Part shown: positions 24,760 through 32,659 of the stretch, piece by piece
Numbering within the stretch: position 1 is the stretch's first letter
Layout of the letters: the number at the start of each line of letters is the position of its first letter
Position numbers and translations under genes: made by a program
Source of the DNA: an uncultured Clostridia bacterium
Lineage (GTDB): Bacteria; Bacillota; Clostridia; Lachnospirales; CAG-274
NCBI GenBank assembly: GCA_947627425.1
Contig: CANQVZ010000014.1
Span: 1 to 46,233 of the forward strand
DNA length: 46,233 nucleotides
Direction: 5' to 3'
The notes under the pieces: model-generated
Told to the model about the DNA's origin: nothing
What the model saw: the letters and a program-made list of their open reading frames with translations, nothing else
Databases searched by the model: none

Positions 24760-25555
24760 TCTCTTGTACTACGATATGAAGGCTACCATAAAAAGAAGCT
24801 GGTGCTACTTCATAATAATAACTCTGTTTGCCCTTCTTGTGAGATTTCTTTTGAGCGACGCCTTTATTTCGTTCTTCACGGACATCAACTTTATTTACGG
24901 CATAGTCATAGGCGTTGTGGCAGGCGGCTTTCTTGCGGCAATGGGCGTGCTGGTCGTGCTCATAATAATAGTGTATCAGACGCAGTGGTTCGACGAAAAC
25001 ATACTCTCGGCGCAGGGTCAGCTCACAAATATGCTCCCCGTCAAAAGCTATCAGATAATATTGAGCAAGATAATAACATCCCTCATATGGAGCATACTTC
25101 TGGGAGTGATGGCTATAGGCGTTGTGTGCATAGTGCTCGTGGGCACGGACTATTTCAAGACGCTTGCGGAAAGCGTTGTGGAGATAGGACTTAATAACAA
25201 TGTGAACATAAACCTGCCCAAGTTTATAATATTGGCGGGAGTTTATTTCATAACCGGCATAACATCCTTTATATGCCTGTGCTTCCTGTCGCAGATGATA
25301 GGTCAGATGTCGGCATACCTCAAAAATACGGTGGTATTTCTTTCATTCGTGTTTATATTCGCTCTCAGCCTCTTTATAGAATATATCGTGGCTGTACTCA
25401 TGGGAATAAATCTTCCCACTGCCCTTGATATAAACGGTATACTTAATTTCTGTATACAGGCTATGTCAAAGCTTACGATCTTGAATGTGTGCGCGATAGT
25501 TATATATTGGATATTGTCTTCTGTGATACTTAAAAAGCATCTTAATGTTGTTTAA
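24752..25555 (+). CDS. ABC-2 type membrane permease
   Basis: A 267-residue hydrophobic protein with about six membrane helices. It begins MLNLLYYDMKATIKRSWCYF, a common start for ABC-2 permeases, and overlaps the ATPase gene by eight bases with AAGGAGG ahead. It would form the membrane part of the complex with the degenerate ATPase. The in-frame extension 69 bases upstream lies inside the ATPase gene and is rejected. Substrate is unknown. Confidence 0.85.
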   Translation: MLNLLYYDMKATIKRSWCYFIIITLFALLVRFLLSDAFISFFTDINFIYGIVIGVVAGGFLAAMGVLVVLIIIVYQTQWFDENILSAQGQLTNMLPVKSYQIILSKIITSLIWSILLGVMAIGVVCIVLVGTDYFKTLAESVVEIGLNNNVNINLPKFIILAGVYFITGITSFICLCFLSQMIGQMSAYLKNTVVFLSFVFIFALSLFIEYIVAVLMGINLPTALDINGILNFCIQAMSKLTILNVCAIVIYWILSSVILKKHLNVV

Positions 25556-25563
25556 AATCTTTA

Positions 25564-25587
25564 GGCGAGAATTTCTCGCCTTTTTTT
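25564..25587 (+). terminator. Terminator of the ABC pair
   Basis: GGCGAGA-ATT-TCTCGCC followed by seven T, eight bases after the permease stop. Confidence 0.92.
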
Positions 25588-25589
25588 AA

Positions 25590-26391
25590 CAAATAAATCA
25601 AATTTTTTTACTTAAAAAACTCTTTAAATTATCATTTTCAACCAAATCTATTGAAAACAGCACTATTCTTGGCGCCCCCATTGGGGGAGCTGGCGCCCAT
25701 AGGGCGACTGAGGGGGAATATTAACTTATTATCAATTTTATAATAGAAATTTATTATCTTTCTTTTTTTTTCGCAAAAAAAAAGAAACAAAAAAAAGCAT
25801 GGGGAATTTTCGATATTCCCCATACCCCTAACGACCTTTACGCCTCAAAGCTAACGGACTGCTTGAGCTTCGTTGCGTAAAGGGCTGTTTGGGTTTCGCT
25901 TACCGCTCCCTGAGCCTTCGGCTCAGACAAGCTGCGAAACCTCGCAGACATCCGGTATATATCCCCCTCAGTCACTTCGTGACAGCTCCCCCAACGGGGG
26001 AGCCGAGACCTTGTGGTTAGCCCTTGCTTCTTGGCTCCCCTATTGCACCGCAAAGAATTATGCGGACGCACGCAGTGCGGCTTTCGGCAAAGCCGAAAGT
26101 GCTGAATTGGGGGAGCTGTCAACTCGTAGAGTTGACTGAGGGGGTTAAATTAATCTGCCCGTGCGAGCAGCAGGTCTGAACGAAGTTCAGGCTGCGACAA
26201 GCTTGCACTGTAATAACTCTTTTGTGCGGTATTAATTCCACTACCGATGGGGCACAAAAGCCGTTAGGGGTGTGGAATATCGGAAACGCCCTTTGAATCG
26301 GAAGAAGTATCCGACGATGCCGTAAGGCATCGCTTTCCCGTAGGGAAAGTTCTGAACACGCTTTTTGCTTCTTTTTGTGCGCAAAAAGAAG
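25590..26391. repeat. Composite repeat block upstream of dnaA
   Basis: Half A (25668-25716) preceded by the AT-rich lead shared with 20690; palindrome D' (25757-25786); C2 unit (25795-25945); complete A (25973-26144) with B module (26042-26105); C element (about 26158-26275); G module (26296-26356, reverse); palindrome D (26368-26391). The part from D' to D is an inverted counterpart of the block at 11369-12001. Several short ORFs can be read here, but they are translations of repeat sequence. Confidence 0.85.
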
Positions 26392-26544
26392 GATAATAAT
26401 TTTAAAAAAGAAAGATAATAAATTTTATTTACTTTTTTAAAAGCAAAAAAATTTAATTACTTTTCTAAAATTAAAACAGAAACTTTTTTGTTTTTTATAA
26501 AAAGCAAAATTTTATAAAAAACACTGGTAATATTCCTCCATTTA

Positions 26545-26678
26545 TGGTATAATAAAATGGTAAATTTAATTTACAAAAGCCCCTAATTTTTCAACAAATT
26601 GTGGAAAAGTCTGTTGAAAACCTTATTTTTAGCATAAAAAATAAAAGTAAAATTCAATATTATATATAGTTATCCACA
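26545..26678 (+). promoter_or_regulatory. dnaA promoter region with DnaA boxes
   Basis: TGGTATAAT is an extended -10 element (TATAAT at 26548-26553). A one-mismatch DnaA box TGTGGAAAA lies at 26600-26608 and a perfect TTATCCACA at 26670-26678, in the leader before the dnaA start. This fits autoregulation by DnaA. The cluster is poorer than that at 12.3 kb. Confidence 0.65.
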
Positions 26679-26755
26679 ATTGTTAATAACCCATAAATTT
26701 GACTATTTTAATACAAAAAGTTTTAAAAAATACTTTACGAAAGGAGATACAAATT

Positions 26756-28084
26756 TTGAATGCCGAACAATATTGGGAAAGAGCTATAAAAATTCTCAGG
26801 GAAGAAATAAACGATGTAATATTCAAAGCGTTTATAACTCCCATAATTCCCGTTAGATACACGGACGAATATTTCATAGTAAAATTGAGCATAGAAGCGA
26901 GTATGTACAGAGATATGCTCAAAAAATACATAAAAAAGATAAATTCGGCTCTTACAAAGGTTTTTGAAAGACCTATGACTCTCATATACGAGGACGAAAT
27001 AGACCAGGACGACAATGTAACTCTCCAAAAGGAAAGGATAGAGGCGGCGCGAAAGGACAAGGGACTTAACCCCGAATACAGCTTTGAAAACTATGTTGTG
27101 GGCAGCTCCAACAACACCGCCTATGCCGCAGCCGTAGCCATTGCCGACAATCCCGGAGAGGACGATATGTACAATCCCTTCTTTATATACGGCGGCGTGG
27201 GACTGGGAAAAACTCATCTTATGCACGCCATAGGCAATTATTTCATGGACAACAACCCAAATGCCAAGGTGCTCTATGTCACCTGCGAAAAATTCACGAA
27301 TGAATTTATATCGGCGATATCGAGCAGAACAACTATGGAATTCAAGGACAAATACAGAGAGCTGGACCTTTTGCTTATAGACGATGTACAGTTTTTATCG
27401 GGCAAGACAGAAACGCAGGAGGAATTTTTCCACACCTTCAATTCGCTTATAGATGCAAAAAAGCAAATAGTTATGTGCTCCGACAGAAAGCCGTCCGAGA
27501 TAAAAACTCTCACCGACAGGCTTGTAGGCAGGATGTCAAGCGGCATAATGTTTGACATAAAAGCCCCCGACTTTGAGACAAGAACTGCCATACTCGAAAA
27601 AAAGGCGGAAAAAAAGAACATAAAGATAGATACCAAAATATTGCAATACATAGCGCTCAAAATAACCTCCAACATAAGAATATTGGAGGGCGCCTTCAAC
27701 AACATCGTGCTCTACAGCGGACTTAACAACAGGATAATAGATCTGGAGCTTGTGGACGAGGTATTGAACGAATATATAAACAGCAACAAGGAAAATCTGA
27801 GTGTAAAATATATACAGGAAACAGTGGCGGATTTTTACAAGGTGTCCGTGGATGAGCTGCTTTCAAAGAGAAGGACAAAACCCCTCACCACATACAGGCA
27901 CATAGCTATGTATCTTTGCAGGAAACACCTTGAGGAAAGCCTTGAGGAGATAGGCGAAAAATTCGGCGGAAGGGATCATTCCACCGTTATGAACGGCTGC
28001 GATAAGGTGACAAGGCTCATAGATGCCAATGAGGAAAGAGCGGCGGAGATAAAAGTCATTGAGAAAAGGCTTTTAGGTAATTAG
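26756..28084 (+). CDS. dnaA: Chromosomal replication initiator DnaA
   Basis: A 442-residue AAA+ initiator. Domain I is at the N-terminus (AEQYWERAIKILREEIND). Walker A GGVGLGKT is at about 146-153, Walker B LLLIDDVQF near 205, and the DNA-binding signature GGRDHSTVMNG near 404. I chose TTG 26756 because GGAG lies nine bases ahead and domain I begins there. An in-frame TTG at 26699 has no ribosome binding site. A TTG start suggests restrained expression. Upstream lie one perfect and one near-perfect DnaA box. rpmH and rnpA, usual neighbours, are absent. Confidence 0.97.
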   Translation: MNAEQYWERAIKILREEINDVIFKAFITPIIPVRYTDEYFIVKLSIEASMYRDMLKKYIKKINSALTKVFERPMTLIYEDEIDQDDNVTLQKERIEAARKDKGLNPEYSFENYVVGSSNNTAYAAAVAIADNPGEDDMYNPFFIYGGVGLGKTHLMHAIGNYFMDNNPNAKVLYVTCEKFTNEFISAISSRTTMEFKDKYRELDLLLIDDVQFLSGKTETQEEFFHTFNSLIDAKKQIVMCSDRKPSEIKTLTDRLVGRMSSGIMFDIKAPDFETRTAILEKKAEKKNIKIDTKILQYIALKITSNIRILEGAFNNIVLYSGLNNRIIDLELVDEVLNEYINSNKENLSVKYIQETVADFYKVSVDELLSKRRTKPLTTYRHIAMYLCRKHLEESLEEIGEKFGGRDHSTVMNGCDKVTRLIDANEERAAEIKVIEKRLLGN

Positions 28085-28088
28085 TTTT

Positions 28089-28111
28089 TTTCCTTTTTTA
28101 TAAAAAGGAAG
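28089..28111 (+). terminator. Hairpin after dnaA
   Basis: TCCTTTTTT-ATA-AAAAAGGA lies six bases after the dnaA stop. It is A/T-rich and may be a weak terminator, which would separate dnaA from dnaN transcription. Confidence 0.5.
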
Positions 28112-28119
28112 TAAAATCT

Positions 28120-28631
28120 GCACCAGTCTCTCGGCTCCCCCATTGCACCGCAAAGAATTATGCGGACAGCCGAAAGCCACATCCTCCTTGGCGCCCCTGA
28201 GGGGGAGCTGGCAGGCGTCAGCCTGACTGAGGGGGATAATAAAAATTTATTTTTATCAATTTTTTATGATAATTTTTTTTATTCTTCTTTTTGAGCACAA
28301 AAAGAAGCAAAAAGCGTGGGGCGTTCCGAGTCGCCCCACACCCCTAACGGCTTTTGTGCCCCATCGGTTGGTGGAATTAATACCGCACAAAAGAATCATT
28401 ACAGTGCGAGCTTTTCGCTCCCTGAACTTCGTTCAGACAAGCGGCTCGCACGAGCAGACATCCGATATATATCCCCTTCAGTCAACTCTACGAGTTGACA
28501 ACTCCCCTGTTCAGCACTTTGTGCGTCTGCATCTATCTTTGCTGTGCAATGGGGGAGCCAAGAGGCAAGGGTTAACCACAAATTCTTGGCGCCCCCTTTG
28601 GGGGAGCTGTCGCTAAAAGCGACTGAGGGGG
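28120..28631. repeat. Repeat block in the dnaA-dnaN gap
   Basis: Half A with a truncated B (28130-28235); palindrome D (28284-28307); C element (about 28315-28450); complete A (28473-28631) with an internally deleted B (28512-28556, stem 1 shortened). The dnaA-dnaN spacer is therefore about 860 bases, far longer than usual. Confidence 0.8.
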
Positions 28632-28943
28632 TTGAAATAATGTTACAGTTTTCACTACCTTCAAAACTATCCACAATTTTTGTGAAAAAGTTAAAAACCT
28701 ACTGTTGAAAAATGTTAATAAAAAAGAAAACAAAAAAAATACATAAAACAGGCTGTTTATTATTGTTTATAAATACAAAAATTATCAATAGTCCTTGTTT
28801 ACAAATTTTTGGCTTAAAAAGCCATATTTTACCGACTTATCAACAAATCGACGGTCTTTATTATTACAACTACAATTATAAAAATATAAATAATAAATAA
28901 TAAAATATAAATAATAAAATATGATCCCGAAAGGAGAATGAAT
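28632..28943. other. AT-rich dnaA-dnaN spacer with imperfect DnaA boxes
   Basis: CTATCCACA (28667-28675) and TTATCAACA (28837-28845) each differ by one base from the DnaA box. The rest is A/T-rich with no gene. It could be a secondary part of a bipartite origin, but it contains no perfect box. Confidence 0.4.
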
Positions 28944-30053
28944 ATGCATATCGAATGCAGCAAAACAAATCTGGTGAATGCCATAAACATGGTGAACAAG
29001 GCTATACCCTCGCGTTCCACCATGGAAATACTTTCGTGTATACTTCTCATAGCCGACAGAGAGGGCTTCAGACTGGTAGGCAACGATCTTAAACTCAGCA
29101 TTGAGACCTTAAACATAGAAGCCGAGGTATATGAAAAGGGAAAGGTTGCCATTGACGCCAGGATTTTTTCGGATATTATAAGAAATCTACCCACGGAATA
29201 TGTGACTGTAAAGGCGGACGAAAAATTCAATTGCAGCATAACCTCGGGCAAGTCTGTTTTCAATATAAAGGGACTTGACGGCGAGCAATATCCCATGCCG
29301 GAGGCTCTCACAAGGAATATAGGCGAGGCAGAAATAAACGCTGTTACTCTCAAAAATATGATTAAAAATACCATTTTTTCGGTATCCGTGGAGGAAAACA
29401 GACCCATACTTACAGGCGAGCTTCTCAAATTTGACGAAAACGAGCTGCACATAGTTGCCATAGACGGCTACAGAGTGAGCTGGAGAAAAACACCTATAAA
29501 ATACGACGGCTACAACGAGATAGTAGTGCCTGCAAAGACGCTCAACGAGATATGCAGACTTCTTCCGGATGATGAAAAGGAAAATATAAAAATAGTATTT
29601 TCTTCAATGCACGTAATGTTTACATTGGACAAGTGCAAGGTGGTGTCGAGGCTTTTGGACGGAGATTTCCTCAATTACGAAAATCTGTTCACAGGCGAGC
29701 AAACTCTTGTGCTCACGGCGGACACGCAGCAGCTTCTGACAGCTCTTTCAAGATCCGTCATCATATCGGACGACAGCAGAAAGCCGGAGATAACTCTCAC
29801 TATAAAGGACAGATTTATGAATATTTATTCAAATACATCCATAGGTACTCTCAACGAGGATGTGCCAATAAATCTGGAAAAAGGCGACGAGCTTATTATA
29901 CGCTTTAATGCAAGATATTTAATAGACATAATGAACGCCGTGGATGAGGAATATGTAAAGCTCAACTTCAAGACAAACAAATCTCCGTGCATTGCGGAGC
30001 CCGTTACGGCGGATAATTTTAAATATCTTGTGCTTCCCATAAATCCCAGATAA
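28944..30053 (+). CDS. dnaN: DNA polymerase III beta subunit (sliding clamp)
   Basis: A 369-residue clamp that encircles DNA and tethers the replicative polymerase. The N-terminus MHIECSKTNLVNAINMVNKAIPSRSTMEILSCILL and the C-terminal YLVLPINPR (the end of the clamp fold) are typical, and the length is normal. ATG 28944 has correct spacing from GGAG, whereas ATG 28938 is only one base away. It is followed within 20 bases by yaaA. Confidence 0.97.
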   Translation: MHIECSKTNLVNAINMVNKAIPSRSTMEILSCILLIADREGFRLVGNDLKLSIETLNIEAEVYEKGKVAIDARIFSDIIRNLPTEYVTVKADEKFNCSITSGKSVFNIKGLDGEQYPMPEALTRNIGEAEINAVTLKNMIKNTIFSVSVEENRPILTGELLKFDENELHIVAIDGYRVSWRKTPIKYDGYNEIVVPAKTLNEICRLLPDDEKENIKIVFSSMHVMFTLDKCKVVSRLLDGDFLNYENLFTGEQTLVLTADTQQLLTALSRSVIISDDSRKPEITLTIKDRFMNIYSNTSIGTLNEDVPINLEKGDELIIRFNARYLIDIMNAVDEEYVKLNFKTNKSPCIAEPVTADNFKYLVLPINPR

Positions 30054-30072
30054 AAAAAAGGAGTAAAAAGCT

Positions 30073-30303
30073 TTGGAATACATAAAAATACATACCGATT
30101 ACATAAAATTACAACAGGCGCTTAAGCTTGCGGGCGTTGTGGGTCAGGGTTCGGACGCCAAGGCAATAATACAGGACGGATATGTAAGGGTGAACGGCGA
30201 GGTATGTCTTATGCGCGGTAAAAAATGCGTCGAGGGCGATGTTATAAGCGTGAGCGGAGAGCTTTACGACGACAAAAAGGACTTTGTTTTCGAGGTTATG
30301 TAA
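30073..30303 (+). CDS. yaaA: S4-domain RNA-binding protein YaaA
   Basis: A 76-residue S4 domain protein (KIHTDYIKLQQALKLAGVVGQGSDAKAIIQ, then GYVRVNGEVCLMRGKK) of the YaaA/RlbA type that always lies between dnaN and recF in Firmicutes. It probably acts in ribosome assembly. It starts at TTG with GGAG nine bases upstream. The stop codon abuts the recF start, so the genes are coupled. Confidence 0.94.
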   Translation: MEYIKIHTDYIKLQQALKLAGVVGQGSDAKAIIQDGYVRVNGEVCLMRGKKCVEGDVISVSGELYDDKKDFVFEVM

Positions 30304-31362
30304 ATGTTTATAAAAAATATTACATTGGTCAATTACAGAAATATTGAAAAAATAAATATAGATCTGTCGCCCGATGTAAATCTTTTTTACGGTGATAATG
30401 CGCAGGGAAAGACCAACATACTCGAGGCAATATATATCTGCGCTGCGGGCAGGAGCCATAGGACGCATTTTTCAAAGGAGCTCATACGCTTCGGAGCCGA
30501 AAGCGCGCATATACAGCTTATAGTCGAAAAAGAGGAATTCAAGGACAAAATTAACATACAGATAAAGTCCAACAACAAAAAGGGCATTGCCATAAACAAC
30601 ATGGCAGTCAAAAATATAAATGAGCTTTTCGGCACGGTCAACGTTATTTTCTTTTCACCTCAGGACCTTCTTTTGATAAAAGAGAGTCCCGCCTTGAGGC
30701 GGAGATATATAGACATGGAGCTTTGCCAGCTCAACAGAGTTTACGCCTACGATCTGAGCAGCTATTACAGAGTGCTGAGGGAGAGGAATATTTTCCTAAA
30801 AAACAAGCCCGACGGCATCATGATGGATATTTACGACGAAAAGCTTGTGGAATACGGCATAAAAATTATTGCTGAAAGGGAAAAATTTGTGGAAAGGCTC
30901 AACGAATTTGCCGACAGGATACACAGAGATATTACAGGAAACAAAGAAGGTCTTGAAATAAAATATGTCAAAAATGTAAGCGAGGAAGGATTTTACAACA
31001 AATTAAAGTATGATCTGAAAAGAGATATATTGTATGGTTCCACATCTCACGGTATACACAAGGATGACCTTATATTTGAGATAAACGGCATAAATGCGCG
31101 GGATTATGGCTCGCAGGGACAGCAGAGGACGGTTTGCCTTTCCTTGAAGCTTGCGGAAATAGAAATAGTGAAGTCTATGCTGGGACATTCTCCCGTCCTT
31201 CTTTTGGATGATGTGCTCTCGGAGCTTGACAGAAGCAGACAGCTGTATATTCTGGACAGTATAAAAAATGTACAGACTGTCATAACCTCCACTGGTATAG
31301 ACGATTTGAAGGAAAAGAAAAATGTGAGAGTTTTCAATGTAAAGGGCGGAAAGGTGTATTAA
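30304..31362 (+). CDS. recF: DNA replication and repair protein RecF
   Basis: A 352-residue SMC-like ATPase that helps load RecA at gaps. Walker A GDNAQGKT is at residues 30-37, the signature GSQGQQRT in the C-terminal part and Walker B VLLLDDVLSELD after it. The length is normal. It starts directly after yaaA. Downstream, a fic gene replaces the usual remB or gyrB. Confidence 0.96.
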   Translation: MFIKNITLVNYRNIEKINIDLSPDVNLFYGDNAQGKTNILEAIYICAAGRSHRTHFSKELIRFGAESAHIQLIVEKEEFKDKINIQIKSNNKKGIAINNMAVKNINELFGTVNVIFFSPQDLLLIKESPALRRRYIDMELCQLNRVYAYDLSSYYRVLRERNIFLKNKPDGIMMDIYDEKLVEYGIKIIAEREKFVERLNEFADRIHRDITGNKEGLEIKYVKNVSEEGFYNKLKYDLKRDILYGSTSHGIHKDDLIFEINGINARDYGSQGQQRTVCLSLKLAEIEIVKSMLGHSPVLLLDDVLSELDRSRQLYILDSIKNVQTVITSTGIDDLKEKKNVRVFNVKGGKVY

Positions 31363-31385
31363 AAAAATTTTAAAGGGGTAAAAAT

Positions 31386-31994
31386 ATGGTACTTAAAAAC
31401 AAACTCGGCATTGAAAATTCCTCCGAATTAAGAGAAGTAGAGGAAAAAATAAGCAAGCTGAGAGCAAGGGAAATATTTGAAAAAAATTTATACAGTAGCT
31501 TTGAAACAGGCACATTCAAGGGTCTTTCTGATATACACAAATTTATTTTTGGCGATATATACGACTTTGCGGGGAAAATAAGGAATGTGAACATATCAAA
31601 GGGGTCTTTTAGATTTGCTCCCGTGATATACATTCAAGAGGCTATAAAAAATGTGGATAAAATGCCCTTTTCCACCTTTGAGGAAATAATTGAAAAATAT
31701 GTCGAGATGAATATTATTCACCCCTTTAGAGAGGGCAACGGCAGAAGTATGAGGATATGGCTCGATATTATGCTTAAAAGCTCCCTCAAAAGAGTAGTAG
31801 AGTGGCAGAAAATAGATAAGGAGGAATACCTCTCCGCAATGGAAAGAAGCCCCGTGAAGGATATTGAAATAAAGCATTTGATCAAAAATGCCCTCACGGA
31901 GAATATAAATAACAGAGAGGTCTATATGAAGGGTGTGGATATGAGCTATTATTATGAGGGCTACGATATGTTTGATATCGAAAAGCTAAGGTGA
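31386..31994 (+). CDS. fic: Fic-domain AMP-transferase, class III-like
   Basis: A 202-residue protein. HPFREGNGRSMR at 112-123 matches the Fic catalytic motif HPFx(D/E)GNGRxxR, so AMP transfer from ATP to a target hydroxyl is expected. The flap SFRFAP lies at 74-79. SYYYEG at 187-192 matches the inhibitory helix motif (S/T)xxxE(G/N), and its C-terminal place is typical of class III, self-inhibited Fic proteins. No separate antitoxin gene is seen. It lies 23 bases after recF and upstream of gyrB-gyrA. Some Fic enzymes modify GyrB, so gyrase is a plausible target here. Codon use resembles neighbours. Confidence 0.9.
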   Translation: MVLKNKLGIENSSELREVEEKISKLRAREIFEKNLYSSFETGTFKGLSDIHKFIFGDIYDFAGKIRNVNISKGSFRFAPVIYIQEAIKNVDKMPFSTFEEIIEKYVEMNIIHPFREGNGRSMRIWLDIMLKSSLKRVVEWQKIDKEEYLSAMERSPVKDIEIKHLIKNALTENINNREVYMKGVDMSYYYEGYDMFDIEKLR

Positions 31995-31997
31995 TCG

Positions 31998-32514
31998 TTT
32001 GCAGGGCGATATTCTCCCGCCCTGCTATAATGTTTTAAGCAGTGTATTCCCGCCCGTCTTATTGATTTCCCCGCTCACTTAAGTTCAGCATTTTCGGCTA
32101 CGCCGAAAACCGCACTGCGTGCGTCGGATAAATCTTTCCGAGCAATGTTCGCTTAGGAAATGATAATGACGGGCTTTTGGATTTTGGCAAATATTTAGTT
32201 AGAACTGTTGACCTTTTCCCCCTCAGACAACTCTGCGAGTATCAGAACTTTCCCTTCGGAAAAGCGATACTTCGTATCGTCGGATTAATCTTTCCGATTC
32301 AAATGACAGCTCCCCCATTGCAGCGAAAAGACTTATTCGCCAAGGCGCAGCCTTGCTTTTGCGAAGCAAAAGTGCTGAACAGGGGAGCCAAGAAGCAAGG
32401 GTTAAAATCAAACTCTCGGCTCCCCTTTCGGGGGAGCTGTCACGAAGTGACTGAGGGGGCTAAATACAAATCACTTCCTTGCCTGCCTATAAGGGCGAGC
32501 GTTGCACGCCCGTT
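31998..32514. repeat. Composite repeat block upstream of gyrB
   Basis: An F element in reverse orientation (31998-32180) carries a B module at 32085-32150. A complete A follows (32218-32459) that contains a G module (32238-32305) and a B module in the opposite orientation (32317-32376). A degenerate E palindrome lies at 32495-32514. The gap between fic and gyrB (665 bases) has no other gene. Confidence 0.85.
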
Positions 32515-32603
32515 TTATACTACATCTGACAATAATACAACTCAAAAATATTCTGAAATTATTGTTAATTTTTAATAAAATCCTTTATTTTTCACTCAAA
32601 ATA

Positions 32604-32612
32604 TGTTATAAT
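32604..32612 (+). promoter_or_regulatory. Extended -10 promoter of gyrB-gyrA
   Basis: TGTTATAAT (TATAAT at 32607-32612) is an extended -10 element. The -35 region TTTATT is poor. Start would be about 40 bases before gyrB. Confidence 0.6.
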
Positions 32613-32659
32613 TGATTTCAGATATTGGGGTCATACACCCCTACGAAGGAGCAAAATCA

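Noticed and set aside
25838..26139. Short ORFs in repeat blocks (for example 25873-26139, 25838-26122, 3847-4179, 37585-37863)
   Set aside because: Their translations repeat the same peptide fragments in several frames because they are copies of element A and B. There are no ribosome binding sites and no independent conservation.
26699..26755. Upstream TTG start for dnaA adding 19 residues
   Set aside because: No ribosome binding site, and the extra residues precede the normal domain I. TTG 26756 has GGAG at nine bases.
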